NCBI GenBank assembly: GCA_963281255.1
Contig: OY725488.1
Location: 8,963,524 to 9,027,523, forward strand
Reading direction: 5' to 3'
Source of the DNA: Aphrocallistes beatrix
Taxonomy: Eukaryota > Porifera > Hexactinellida > Sceptrulophora > Aphrocallistidae
DNA length: 64,000 bases
The position numbers were made by a program, and so were the translations under genes. The notes under the pieces are model-generated. The model saw only the letters and a list, made by a program, of their open reading frames with translations, was not told the DNA's origin and did not search any database. Shown here in pieces: positions 1-10,718 of this stretch. Positions within the stretch are counted from its first letter, which is position 1. Every line of letters starts with the position of its first letter.

Positions 1-710
1 ATTCTGCACACAAAAAACAACAAAAAACATTGCGTTTTAATATATAAGTATAAGATGTATCTATTGTAAACAAAAATTATAATAATATACAATAATTATA
101 TAACAATTATATAATTATTATATAATTATTGTATAATTATTATTGATTGAGGAACTGGGAGGTGCTAGAAATGTGTCTACGATTAAGTTCGAAGATTTAA
201 GCGAAATCTTCACACCTCGCCGATATAGATGACAAATTGTGCTGACTAATGAAATTCGTTTCTTTTATAATGCGAATACTTTGGGATCAAACAGTAGTGA
301 CAGTGTCCGCAAGCCGCGGAGCGCAAGCAAGCGAAGCGCGCTTGTTTATATGAAATAGAATCGTGTAAATCGCATTATAAAAACCTGATAATTGATTGGT
401 TCTCGCTTGAACCAAAGAATTTCAATCACAAATAGTCCCTTCGATTTTATGCGTTGTAAATGTATTCACTACTGTTTAGATCCCAGTGTACTTGTATTTT
501 ATAAAAGAAACGAATTTCATTGGTCAGCACAATTTGTCACCTATCTCGGCGAGGTGTGAAGATTTCGCTTAGATCTTCGAACTTAATCGTAGACTCATTA
601 TTATTTACCTGCGTGCCAAATTTCACATTTCTAGCACCTCCCAGTTCCTCAATCAATTCTGGTCAAACAAAAAAAACAAAAAAACATTGCGTTTTAATAT
701 ATAAGATTTG
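1..710. repeat. Foldback repeat, family A (two inverted arms)
   Basis: The arm at about 145-300 is the reverse complement of the arm at about 470-660; both carry the text around 'ctcggcgaggtgtgaagatt'. An A-rich stretch ending in 'cattgcgttttaatatataag' occurs near both outer ends (about 25-50 and 686-705). The centre holds the tail of repeat family B ('gcaagcgaagcgcgcttgt', about 325-343). Related copies lie near 6960-7240 and 22330-22520. No credible gene; the small ORF at 520-759 is repeat sequence. Confidence 0.7.
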
Positions 711-967
711 CACTAATCCCTTAGTCTCTACTAGCATCTACTTCATACGTTTAAACTGAATATTGAGTTTAAACAGGGCATTTTACAAAATTCACAGAAA
801 TGTGCATTTCACGCTACTTTTATGCTAACCCAGAGACATTATAACTACAGTATATGGTAATATTTGCACTTTAAAAATGTCTGGTTTTTATCTTTAAACG
901 TTAAAATCCTTTTCATATACACACATAGAACAGTCAAGATTATGTCAGGTGTCAGTGTAGTCTGCTG

Positions 968-2407
968 TTAGTTCACATCAGTCTCGTCCAGAAGCTGCGA
1001 GCCTTCTGAATTCACGAACTCTTCTTTTTCATATTTTCTTTTAAAGTATTTGAACAGTTCTTGTATGACGAGACATAGGACGGCGAGGGCTGGGATCAAG
1101 GTAACACCTCCTAGGATATAGAATATCCATCCTGGGTCTGATTTCCTGAGGGTTGGATAGAGTGAGTTGAAAACCACGGCACTGATGATCCCACTAATCG
1201 CATTGAGTAGCGAGATTATACTGAACAGACTCCCGTGGTCTTTAGGTTCCACCAGCTTGGAAAGGGAGGAGCGGATTGGTGGTACTCCTAGTGAGGCTAA
1301 GATGGCGATCCCGGGCACAATCCCTAACAGCTCCCAATCCGTTTGAAATAATCCAGTCAGTCCGTAAACCAGCGCGTTGTCAACGATGCTGACTAGAATC
1401 AGGAGGTTGTCCGGAATGCCACACTTGAATAGGATCGGCAGGAACAAGTATAGGCCGAGGCAGCGAGCTAGGTAGGTGAGGCCGAAGTACAGACCCTGTT
1501 TTGACGGTCCCCAGCAGAGTGGGGGGCCTAGGGCGTAGAGAGGGAATATATTGAGAGTTGTCACGACGTCTCCTACGATGAACCCGAACACAGCCAGGTA
1601 GATCGCGAATCTTAACGGGGATTTGTTACGTTTAAACAGGGCAAGAGGAGTTAGCGCCTCTTTGATAAAAAATAGGATTTTTCCTCCAAGATCCTTCGAA
1701 ATTGTTCTTGTGGATTTTTTATTTGATTCTGGGACAAGCAACACGTACAACAGCGTGATACAGTACAGGACGATGACAAGTATGAAGCTCCATAGAAACC
1801 CAAGCCATTCCAGAAGGTAGCCACTGATAAATTGGAACAGGAATGTTCCCATTAGTATGCATGCCTCCAAAATGCTCAGTCTGAAAGTTCTGCGGCGCTC
1901 AGAAGAAAGGTCTGCGAGCATAGCTGATACGGCTATGGTCACGGACTGGTGGGTGCCCCCCAGTCCGTCGATCAGATTTGGAACGAGGATGGAGTAGGGG
2001 TGAAGGTTGAAGAGGTAAATGACCAGGAAGATGATGGCTGATAGAATCGAGGCGAGAGTAGCTGTTATCAATATTGGTTTTCTCCCAATCCAGTCAGAGA
2101 GAACTCCTACCACTAAGATGGTGAGTATGGTAGGCACCGAGAAGGCTAGCTGAGCCACCTCAGACAAGTAGGAGGAGTAGGACTGGATGTCGTCAATGCT
2201 TTGAGTTGAATTGAGGCAAGGGACTGTCTTGTTCTGGTTGAGAATATTGCTGCAGTTTCCTGGCTGCAGGTGTTTGCAGCTGGAGTAGTAGATGAACTCC
2301 GGCAGCACGAATCTTTGGAAGGAGATCGAGCAGAAGTAGAGGAATATGATCGGCTCTGGAGGCAGCCGCACCAGCTTTAGCAGATTTAGGACTTCCTTTC
2401 CTTTCAT
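968..2407 (-). CDS. SLC46-like major facilitator transporter
   Basis: A single-exon frame of 479 residues. It looks like a 12-helix major facilitator protein of the SLC46 type (proton-coupled folate transporter group), which moves small organic solutes across the plasma or lysosomal membrane. The first helix follows a 'PPEPIIFLY' stretch, as in SLC46 proteins. A cysteine-containing extracellular loop (about residues 43-75) with NCS and NST glycosylation sequons follows. The MFS motif A, GVLSDWIGRK, is at residues 101-110 between helices 2 and 3. The C-terminal tail is charged and carries a dileucine (SQLLDE), a possible sorting signal. Length fits the family (about 450-480). The start at 2407 is the first Met before the conserved segment. 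Substrate cannot be read from sequence. Confidence 0.82.
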   Translation of the reverse strand: MKGKEVLNLLKLVRLPPEPIIFLYFCSISFQRFVLPEFIYYSSCKHLQPGNCSNILNQNKTVPCLNSTQSIDDIQSYSSYLSEVAQLAFSVPTILTILVVGVLSDWIGRKPILITATLASILSAIIFLVIYLFNLHPYSILVPNLIDGLGGTHQSVTIAVSAMLADLSSERRRTFRLSILEACILMGTFLFQFISGYLLEWLGFLWSFILVIVLYCITLLYVLLVPESNKKSTRTISKDLGGKILFFIKEALTPLALFKRNKSPLRFAIYLAVFGFIVGDVVTTLNIFPLYALGPPLCWGPSKQGLYFGLTYLARCLGLYLFLPILFKCGIPDNLLILVSIVDNALVYGLTGLFQTDWELLGIVPGIAILASLGVPPIRSSLSKLVEPKDHGSLFSIISLLNAISGIISAVVFNSLYPTLRKSDPGWIFYILGGVTLIPALAVLCLVIQELFKYFKRKYEKEEFVNSEGSQLLDETDVN

Positions 2408-2508
2408 CTAATCCTTCAATTTTACCCTGGAAAAATGAAAAGTTTCCTTCATATTATTCTAGCATTACATAGAATATCCTATCAATTGACAGATATCAGA
2501 TTTACGTA

Positions 2509-2687
2509 TATTGAAAAGTACTGGGCGCATGCCCCATAGAGATAGGCGCATGCTCCCAGTACTTTTCAATACCTCCAGATTTAACTGTAGAATGCCCAGC
2601 ATTTATATGGCTTATGGCTTCAGCGTCATAGAAAATGGCTGGGAGACAGGATCGGGGACACTGTGTCCCCCTGGGCATTCTACGGTT
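2509..2687. repeat. Two adjacent hairpins
   Basis: Bases 2509-2571 form a hairpin with arms of about 27 bp ('tattgaaaagtactggg' and its complement) around a short loop. Next to it, 'actgtagaatgcccagc' (from about 2583) pairs with 'ctgggcattctacggtt' (about 2668-2685) across about 65 bases. They lie upstream of the SLC46-like gene on its strand and may be MITE remnants or structured RNA. The short ORFs here on both strands are a consequence of the symmetry. Confidence 0.6.
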
Positions 2688-3068
2688 AATTGCTTGCATG
2701 GTGTCCATGGTACATGTTAAATAAAATTAATTAATTAAACGCGAATCTCGTATCTAATCCCTGCAGAAAAAACTGATGTCTTGTTAGTTAATAGCTAAGG
2801 TATTCCTTCAACAATTTTATACTTTCTGAAATTATAGCATGATTTGGTTAACTTCTAATAATATCTGAAATTTTCATGAGTCATATTACCTAATACAGGA
2901 CGCTAGTGCTATTGAAAAGTCCTTATCCATGCACTAAGGACTTTAGAGCTAAAACAGGACTGGATCTTGGCTTGGTTCGGGAACGGGAATCCGGGACTGA
3001 AAAATTTTATCCCGGTTGAATGTTTTGGAACCGGACCTGTCCACCATAGCATCCCAATATTACTCGAA

Positions 3069-3577
3069 CAAGCGCGCTTCGCTTGCTTGCGCTGTGCGGC
3101 TAGTGGACACTTGGTATCTGCCAGAGGCGTCCTTTGGGAGCCTAAGCTCACATTGATTAATTATAAAGGAGATAACATCTCTAAATACATCTGTCTTACT
3201 GGTATAACTATATCACTCGAAAAATCACCAAATTTGTCAATTTGTCAATTTTTGGTGCATAATGATGACGTCATAACAGAGTGATGAGTCATCTATAGAT
3301 AGTTGTATCATATGTGAAGAATATTAATATACACAGTCTATTAAAATTTCAGCCTTCTATCACCTAAAATGAGTTATAGTCGAAAAACTGAAATTACTAC
3401 CTAAAAGGTGACAATGACGTCATAATTCCATGATGAGTCGACATTTTCGTCTAAGGTCAGAACCTAGTGGAGCCATAGCCAAAAGACTCCCAAATGCCAA
3501 AAATCCACTTTCTGTGTGTCTGGCAGTTTCTTCAATACATTCGTATACAAACACATTAATCGAGTTTTAATAGTAAG
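3069..3577 (-). repeat. Family B dispersed element, copy 1
   Basis: This copy is inverted relative to those at 16532-17073, 56540-57771 and 62781-63166. One end is 'acaagcgcgcttcgcttgcttgcgc', the other 'cgagttttaatagtaag'. It contains two perfect CRE palindromes TGACGTCA (3266-3273 and 3415-3422) and an AP-1 site TGAGTCA (3285-3291). No coding potential was seen. It could be a SINE-like element or a MITE; I see no tRNA-like promoter boxes. Confidence 0.75.
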
Positions 3578-3589
3578 TATTATATGGAC

Positions 3590-3829
3590 TCACATCTCGT
3601 CTATGGCAGCGTTGCTAGATGAACTGCTTAGCAAGTTCTTGCCAAGTTCATGCCAATTCAAAGATGTATTTTACATGTATATGTCAAAAGTAAAAAATTC
3701 TTGCCATGTTTATGTCAAGAATAAGTTTATGCCAAGTTCACGCTAAAAGTGAAATATTCATGCCACAACTCAAAAATTCATGAAACTGGTCAACTCTATG
3801 AACTCTTCATGATATGGCAACATTGGTTG
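3590..3829 (+). repeat. Family F element abutting CEP76
   Basis: It is rich in 'ttcatgcca' units and matches the reverse complement of 23868-24251 along its length. The right boundary in both copies is 'catgatatggcaacattgg', after which similarity stops. In this copy that boundary lies inside the first codons of the CEP76 frame. Confidence 0.7.
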
Positions 3830-5811
3830 TAGCCCAGACAATGGATAGCGACGTCTCCTCGGTGGATTCCCAGCTGGAGGAGTACAGAGAGGACATCCAC
3901 GAACTCGTGCACGCACACCTCAACCACATCGACCTGTCCCAAGAAGTGGAGCGGTTGATGGAGGGAATGGATTCGGGCGCGGAAATCGATGATGACGTCA
4001 TCTTCCAGAAGCTAACAGAGCGCGGATTAATCGCCCCAGTGCTCGAGAGTGTGGATAAACTTGTGAAGGAGAAACAGGAGAAAGTGGAGTGTCCTCCCCC
4101 CGCCCCAGCCCTCATGAGGAGGCAGGGGGTGAAGGAGGGCGTGAGGGGGCTGAGTGTGACTCTGATCAGAGGGCGTGCCTTCCTAGAACACCTCCAATCG
4201 GAGGAGATGCTCCCTGGCACCCCTGCCCCCACCTTCTTCATCCACGCCTACTTCCAGGGGCAGAGACTGGTGTCCCCGGAGCTCCCGTGCCACTGCGACC
4301 TCGAGATAGCGCACACGTTCCGCTTCTCCCTCTCCTCCCGCGCCCACCGGGACCTGAGGGGGCCGGACCTGCTGGGGGTGAGTGAGGGCGTGGCGCTTGT
4401 CCTGGTCAGGCACGAGCTGGACGGCCGGCGGAACCTTATCGGGACAGGAGCGGTCGAGTGGAGGCGGGTGCTCGTCGAGCGGGGACTCAGGGCGGAAGGG
4501 AGTGTGGAGGTGTTAGGGGTGGGAAGCGAGTCAGCTGTCCCCACAGGGGCGCTGGAATACCGGCTGGAGCTGGAGCTGGGGGCGGGAGAGCTGGCCTGGC
4601 TGAGAGAGAACCCGGTCACTTCGCAGCTGCTGGAGACGCAGCGGGGCCTGGAGCAGTCCCGGAGTTCAGAGCAGCAGCGGCTGTTCCTCATCTACAGCAA
4701 GCAGTGGTGGAGCCAGTACTCCCAGCTCAGACCAGTGCACCGCGCCAGGAAGGTCCCTCTCTTCCCTCCCTCCGAGAGCGGAGCCCCCCTTCTGGCCTGC
4801 CGCTACGTCTCTCCGCTCAACACCCACAGACTCATTGAGTCCCCCCGGGCGGCGCTTCGGTTCTGCTCGCTCATCCCGCGGAGATCCGACCCCCTGACCC
4901 CCGGCCACTCCTCCCCGCCCTCCGACACATGGCTGAGTCGTGCGGCGGCTCTTTCCTGCCGCGGGGCGGGGGAGGCAGACCGCGCGGTGCTCCTCTGCTC
5001 GCTGCTGCTCGGGTTCGGACTCAACGCGTACGCGTGCGCCGGGACCGACAAATCCGGCGCTTGCTACTGGGTGGCCACTCTAGACGTGTCCGGGCCCACT
5101 CTCCTCTGGGACGCGACCTCTGGACAGAGGCACACGCACCGGCGGCAGACGGTCTCGGACGCGCTGGAGGGTCGCGTGCACCCCCGCGAGTACCCTTACC
5201 TCACGATCGGATCCCTCTTCAACCACAAGCACTTCTTCGCCAACGTTCAGGAGACGGACTCCGTCCCCCTCTGCTCTTTCGAGGTCAGCAACCCCTCCCT
5301 CTGGAAGTCGTTGGACCCAGAAGCGATCCGAGCTGTCACTCTCCCCCCCTGGCCCCCTGCCTCGGCCCCTCTCCTCCCCCCCTCCACCCAGGGGGCAGAG
5401 GCGTCCGAGAGGCTGGAGAGGGAGCTCAGGGCCCTCCTGCTGCAGTTCCGCTTGGAACGGGAACTGACCACCCACTGGGACGAACAGCTGTCCTACATCC
5501 TCGCCCCCTCGCTCGTGGCCTACGAGGCGGAGAGGGAAATGGGGTGTGTCCTGGCGAACGAAGATTTCCAGCAGGCAGTGAGGCACCACGTGAAGGCAGG
5601 ACACACCTTCAAAGGCTACCCTGTCCAGTTCAACAGCTGTGAGGCGGGAAAAGTGTTCAGGCACTGTATTAAGTCTGACTTGTGTCAGGAGATCGTCACG
5701 TGTCGGGGAGACAGCTTGCAGTTCGCAGTGCGTACACGGGTGTCCTGCTATCCAGACGAAGTGTTCGCAGTGTGGGTGATGTGGGCGTGCCACTACGCCT
5801 CCGTCCTGTGA
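3814..5811 (+). CDS. CEP76: Centrosomal protein CEP76
   Basis: One uninterrupted frame of 665 residues, close to the length of vertebrate CEP76 (about 659), with similarity along its whole length. CEP76 is a centriolar protein that restrains centriole re-duplication and works with CP110. Visible parts: an acidic helical N-terminus, a C2-like domain from about residue 112 (LSVTLIRGRAFLEHL) to about 265, the family motif KQWWSQY near residue 295, and a transglutaminase-like fold around 'LLCSLLLGFGLNAYACAG'. The catalytic triad is not intact, as expected of a non-enzymatic member. The end 'FAVWVMWACHYASVL' matches the family terminus. The first Met (3814) lies in a dispersed repeat, so Met10 (3841) may be the ancestral start. 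Coding sequence is very GC-rich. Confidence 0.9.
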   Translation: MATLVVAQTMDSDVSSVDSQLEEYREDIHELVHAHLNHIDLSQEVERLMEGMDSGAEIDDDVIFQKLTERGLIAPVLESVDKLVKEKQEKVECPPPAPALMRRQGVKEGVRGLSVTLIRGRAFLEHLQSEEMLPGTPAPTFFIHAYFQGQRLVSPELPCHCDLEIAHTFRFSLSSRAHRDLRGPDLLGVSEGVALVLVRHELDGRRNLIGTGAVEWRRVLVERGLRAEGSVEVLGVGSESAVPTGALEYRLELELGAGELAWLRENPVTSQLLETQRGLEQSRSSEQQRLFLIYSKQWWSQYSQLRPVHRARKVPLFPPSESGAPLLACRYVSPLNTHRLIESPRAALRFCSLIPRRSDPLTPGHSSPPSDTWLSRAAALSCRGAGEADRAVLLCSLLLGFGLNAYACAGTDKSGACYWVATLDVSGPTLLWDATSGQRHTHRRQTVSDALEGRVHPREYPYLTIGSLFNHKHFFANVQETDSVPLCSFEVSNPSLWKSLDPEAIRAVTLPPWPPASAPLLPPSTQGAEASERLERELRALLLQFRLERELTTHWDEQLSYILAPSLVAYEAEREMGCVLANEDFQQAVRHHVKAGHTFKGYPVQFNSCEAGKVFRHCIKSDLCQEIVTCRGDSLQFAVRTRVSCYPDEVFAVWVMWACHYASVL

Positions 5812-6195
5812 CACAATTTTAATTTTTTCATTTTAATCAAACAAATGGTGCTTACTGCATTTCTGAACTCTTATAATATCTCTCGTTCACGTAATTAGGC
5901 AATTATTTCATCTAGCATTATGTTGTGTACTAAATTAAGGTACAATTAACATTACATCAAATCTAAAAATAGATTGGAAACTGATAATTTAGCTCAAATT
6001 ACAGGACGTACGTACAAATAGACTGCACATTGTTCACTTCATTGTCTTAGAAAATCGTTCACATCTGAATATGTTTCTCTGTTATAATCGACGTGTTTTA
6101 GCTCTGCGAATCCTAGAATGGATTTTCTGAGGTTTTTGATTGATGCCGTAATTCCAATTTCTAAATTAGATTTATCTGAACTTAAGAATCCTGAG

Positions 6196-6450
6196 ATGCC
6201 GCTGTACAGGGACTTGCTGCACCCGAGCCCGGAAGAGGAGAAGAAGAAGCACAAACTGAAACGACTGGTCCAGAGTCCCAATTCCTACTTCATGGACGTG
6301 CGTTGTCCCGGCTGTTACAAGATCACCACCGTATTCAGCCATGCACAGACTGTCGTACTGTGCGCCGCATGCTCCATGATCCTCTGCCAGCCGAAAGGGG
6401 GACGAGCGAAGTTGATCGAGGGGTGCTCCTTCAGAAAGAAACCCAACTAG
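6196..6450 (+). CDS. RPS27: 40S ribosomal protein S27 (eS27)
   Basis: The 84-residue product matches eS27 end to end: [20 protein letters not shown] at the start, then the zinc-ribbon cysteines C37, C40, C56 and C59. It is part of the small ribosomal subunit and is normally 84 residues long. The frame is open upstream to an ATG at 6118, but family alignment puts the true start at 6196. The 5' untranslated part could therefore extend through 6118 or begin after an intron ending just upstream. Spacer 5812-6195 shows no other gene. Confidence 0.93.
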   Translation: MPLYRDLLHPSPEEEKKKHKLKRLVQSPNSYFMDVRCPGCYKITTVFSHAQTVVLCAACSMILCQPKGGRAKLIEGCSFRKKPN

Positions 6451-7414
6451 CCGCTTCTGGCCTCTAGGAGAATTGCCCTTCACCCCTTCGATTCCCAGCT
6501 CGCAGTCACATCGTTACCATAGTAGTAGGACATAGATTTTAGTTAGTTTGAGGTAGCGATAGTAGTATGCTGTATTAATGACTACTTTAATGCTTATTGT
6601 CTTGTTTCTTTGCTGTGGCAGCAACGTAGGGGTGTTAAGAACCCAGGTCAACCGTTGAAAGCTAGGCTCTAGCATATTTTTCAAAAGGTGTGAAAATATA
6701 CCTACACATAATCTTTTTTATTGCTACTAGTAACTAGTATAATAAAATTAGCATACAAGTATTAAAGTTATTGCTTTGAAGTATTAATAACGATGACGTC
6801 TATTGTGGTGTCATACAATGATTTATATTGTGAGAGTCAAGCCTTATGTATTATATGGAAAAGGTGCGAAAAATCTTTCCCTATTTTATCCAGATATGTG
6901 AAAAATTCGCTTATGTATTCGAATTATCGTAGACTCATACTTAGACGCCTACTATGTGGCAATTTTTGCAACAAAAAATCCCAGTGTTTTGTAATTGGTC
7001 CACATGAACCAATGAATTTCAATCCCAAATAGTCGCTTCGATTGTATGCATTATTAAGTATATTCTGTTTATTCTCTAATCCATCTGTTTTATTAAATAA
7101 TCTAATTTCATTGGTCAACACAATTTGTCACATCTCGGCGAGGTGTGAAAATTTCGCTTACGAACTGCTTTGCAGACTAATTATTATTTACTAGCATACC
7201 AAATTTCACATTTCCCAGTTCCCCAATCAACTTGCACAAACATACATTGAGTTTTAAGATAGAAAAAATTGAATTTATACCTCTGATGTTTAGGCAAGAA
7301 TAGAATATTTCAATATTATTGCGAATTCAAGTGTTTTAAACCGAAATTTATGAAGAATCCTGTATTGTTAAGCCTAGGGTGTCTACTGGGCATTTTCAGT
7401 CTGGAGTGGGGACT
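6451..7414. other. Spacer with a divergent family A repeat
   Basis: No gene seen. Bases about 6960-7240 contain a decayed copy of repeat family A ('tttcattggtcaacacaatttgtcac', then 'ctcggcgaggtgtgaaaatttcgctta'). The remainder is AT-rich with no supported feature. Confidence 0.5.
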
Positions 7415-8567
7415 CCAATGGCGGATTAACCACGGCATAGGAACCCGGGGGGGCTGGGGGGGCTCGAGCCAGGGATTTACTTGCTACTTACTACCTTTTT
7501 ATTTTTTTGGAGGAAAATAAAAGGTAATAAGTAAATATTCTGGATGGCGAGCAAAAAAAATGTAGCAAGTAAATTTCCCGGACACCCTAATGAAATGGAC
7601 ATGGTTGAATTAAGAAAATTCTGATTCTGAAATGCTCAAATATTTCTACAAATCGTTCGATGCGCCCTCGTTTTGGTCTTATACTGCACGATCAATAATT
7701 TCTTCTCCTCACGCCAACTAAATGCCGGTCAAAAAATAAGTAGCAAGTAAAAAAAAAGTAGTGAGTGAGTAAAACTAAATCTAAAATGGAGGAAAAAATA
7801 AAGTAGCAAGTAAACGGTTGGCAAAAAATCCGTACAACTTTTTTTTTTTCCAATTCTGGAATCCCTGGCTCGAGCCCCCCTTGGATTCAAAGATGGCCCA
7901 TAGACGCAATACAAAATTTAGGGCGAGCCCCCCCTGGAACCCGAAATTGTCCTTCATTTGGTAAAGTTCGGCGCCCCTGAACCACGGAGCACCTGGGGGA
8001 CTTGCCCCAGGGCCCCCAGCTCCCAGGGCCCCCACTAAAGTTCTCAAAATTTATTTGAAAATATAGCTAATTTAGTTTGAGAGTTATCTATTATAATATA
8101 CGAACTTGAAATTCAAGTGATACCACTTATCTCTATAACATCACCTTTCGAGATTTTCTAAGTGCGAAATTTTTGACGATTGATGTGAAATCAATTTTCC
8201 GAACAACCTCACACTCGATTGACATGACTGAAAGGCAATTCAATCGATTCTGCCCCATAGTCAAACGTAGTTAATTCTTTTTAGCTGTGAGAACGATCTT
8301 CTCCACTGCAATTACTGACCATTAAGCATATATAGAGACGAAGGGCGGCTCCAATATTTGGAAATGTGGAAACTAAATCTTGTTCAATAAGTAAATTATA
8401 CATGTCGACTTATTTGCTAACATCTTTATCCCTAAGTTGTGCTCCCAGTACTCACTATGTGCAACATCTATCATTTTTCCAAATGCGACGGATGTTTCGT
8501 TAACAGTGGTGAAGAGGCCCCTCAATTCTAGCTTCCCCAGAGCCCCATGATCCTTTAATCCGCCCCT
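7415..8567. mobile_element. hAT-like non-autonomous transposon with 8-bp target duplication
   Basis: The termini are inverted and imperfect: left 'caatggcggattaa', right the complement of 'aggggcggattaa'. A perfect 8-bp direct repeat, ggggactc, flanks the 1153-bp body (7407-7414 and 8568-8575), as expected of hAT insertion. Inside are runs resembling 'agcaagtaaa', repeated several times between 7470 and 7820, and 'ggcgcccc' text also seen near 14320. No transposase frame remains. Confidence 0.65.
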
Positions 8568-10409
8568 GGGGACTCGTGGCATTTCATGTAGAGATAATTT
8601 AGCTGAGATTGTATCATTTATAGATCTTAAAATGTTGATGAATTTCATGCGACCTATACTAATACTTGAATTAATTAGGTTTGGGTATGATTTACTGTAT
8701 TAAGATTCTTTTTAACCATGGTCCACTCTACATCTTAATTCAAACGATCAGTCTAAATGTTAATAATCCTAATATAGTTTCTCCGGGATTAATGGCCGGA
8801 AACCACAAGCTACTACCCAATTGGATTTATTTAACTGTTCCCAGACTGTAGGTAACAAGTCACACTTGTTAAGCCCAATAACACAATGATCTTGAGTCTA
8901 GACACAAACTGGACAATACATTGTCTTTTTTTGCCCAGGTTTTTTTCCATCATTATTTTTGCCGCATGTTGATGACCTCTGTAAACATTGTTTTATTTGT
9001 AGCAGTAAATCCATTACAAAATAGTCTTTTCCGTCTTTTTTGTCACCTAGGATGTGAAATCGATTGGACAAATTGCTACTCCGAATGTACAGTTTGAACT
9101 GAGTGTAAAAGTTTACGTATTTGTATTTATAACTTACGTTAGAACCAAGGGATTATCTAGGAGCGCCAAACGCTCCTTTGGGCGTATGATTTCAAGCCTC
9201 AAAGTGTTTAGGAGCGTCAAAACCCAGACTAATGCCCAATATACCTTATATTATAATGTTATTTATCGATTTAGGCGTATTAAAATTTAGGAATTTTAGA
9301 TTAGGAGCGTATCTCTGGAGGGCTGTATAATACCCTGGTTAGAACATATTCTGATATTCGTTCGCGATGAGTCAAATTACCAAATCATGAGATTATCAGA
9401 TAGAAACTACATAGGAAACCATGTTGGTTTATGATAATTCCATAATACAGTAGAGTACTAAGCAGCCTTCGAAGCGAACTGATACTCGTGTATGAATGAA
9501 ATGGAGGAATGTGACTCATGATCACCTAGATGGGAGTCAACCTCCTGAACTATGAACTTAACTTCCGTATTTGCAATGGGAATTATTATGAATTATTTCA
9601 TATTTGTCCAAGTGTTTGCATGGGTATTTATTGTAAACAAATATGATATTTTAACATAATGAAAGTTAAAAAAAAAACAACTAGGATCGCTCAATCACGA
9701 CCGCGGTCTTATTTTGAGGATCGACGATCTTTTTTTTTTAATAATCGGATCGAGATCTTTTTTATCCCGATCATTTTTTGGAGATTTGTATTGTCTTCTC
9801 TCACCAACATTAACTTATTCTATTTTTCTATGCTGTCACAGATTTGAGTCTTCTTAAAAGACTATTACGTATTCTGGAGCTGAACTTTTTTCGAATTTTA
9901 GTTCTGATAAAAATATTTGTCAAGTAACAAAACGATCGGAAAGTTTTCAAGGATCGCCGATCATAAATAATATCAACTAGGATCGCGAGCTTATTTTCCA
10001 GACCGAATCAAAGTCCTAATTTTAAGTACATGTGACTCAATAGCATTTTCTGCATACACCTGGACTGCTCAGAAGTCTGACCACAGTGTGTGATAGTCTA
10101 TGGAGGAGTGCTAATGATTCGATATTCCATTAAAGTATATATGCTAATTATTTTATAGCAAATTAGAAGTAATAGTCTTACCATCGCTAATAGTTATGGT
10201 TACTAGTTAGAATACGTAACCTCATCAATCGAAAAGTCTTTTACAATCCCCTTTTATTCTCGTGAAATTCAGACTAATTCAATTAGGATTTACCTGTAAT
10301 TTCTCCTTCCCACTGAAAGCAAACCCAATTATTTGGTATTTAAGATCTATTTTTGAAACACATGCAGGCAGAAGAATTAATCAGAAATTAAATAAAAGCA
10401 AGGCATTGA
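8568..10409. other. AT-rich spacer with family O repeat
   Basis: The only recognisable item is a repeat at about 9150-9335, containing 'aggagcgccaaacgctccttt' and 'ggagcgtatctctggagggctg'. A second, inverted copy lies at about 56245-56430. I see no coding sequence. Confidence 0.5.
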
Positions 10410-10718
10410 CTAATACTGCTTCTCTAGTTCATCCAAGATCTCCATAAGTTCTAGCTGGAGCTTGGCTTCTCGTAAAGCATTCACCTCATGCAGCAGGTCG
10501 TTGTATTCCCTCTGTAGCTGTTCTTTGAAGGCTTCTAGACTTTTTTGCAGCCGTTTCTTTTTCTCTCGCTGGGCTTTGTTGTATTTACTCATTTTCTTGA
10601 GCCGTCGCGAGTATTTAATGGCCTTGGCCTGATCAGGACCGATGTTGTTATTTTTAATAATATTATTGAGTTTTTTTATCTCAATATCAGCTATGATATT
10701 GTGAAAAGAATATTCCAT
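10410..10718 (-). CDS. Small basic leucine-zipper-like protein
   Basis: The 102-residue frame has a basic stretch (about residues 35-57, with RRLKKMSKYNKAQREKKKR) followed by leucines at 61, 68, 75, 82 and 89, a perfect five-step heptad zipper. Arg51 sits exactly ten residues before the first zipper leucine, as in bZIP factors. The invariant Asn eight residues before that Arg is Met43 here. The frame is AT-rich, unlike most neighbours, and there is no activation domain. It may be a divergent bZIP, a dominant-negative type partner, or one exon of a larger gene. I cannot name an orthologue. Confidence 0.55.
   Translation of the reverse strand: MEYSFHNIIADIEIKKLNNIIKNNNIGPDQAKAIKYSRRLKKMSKYNKAQREKKKRLQKSLEAFKEQLQREYNDLLHEVNALREAKLQLELMEILDELEKQY

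Noticed and set aside
4089-5814. Several long ORFs on both strands inside CEP76
   Set aside because: They are shadows of a GC-rich coding region; only the 665-codon frame has family similarity.
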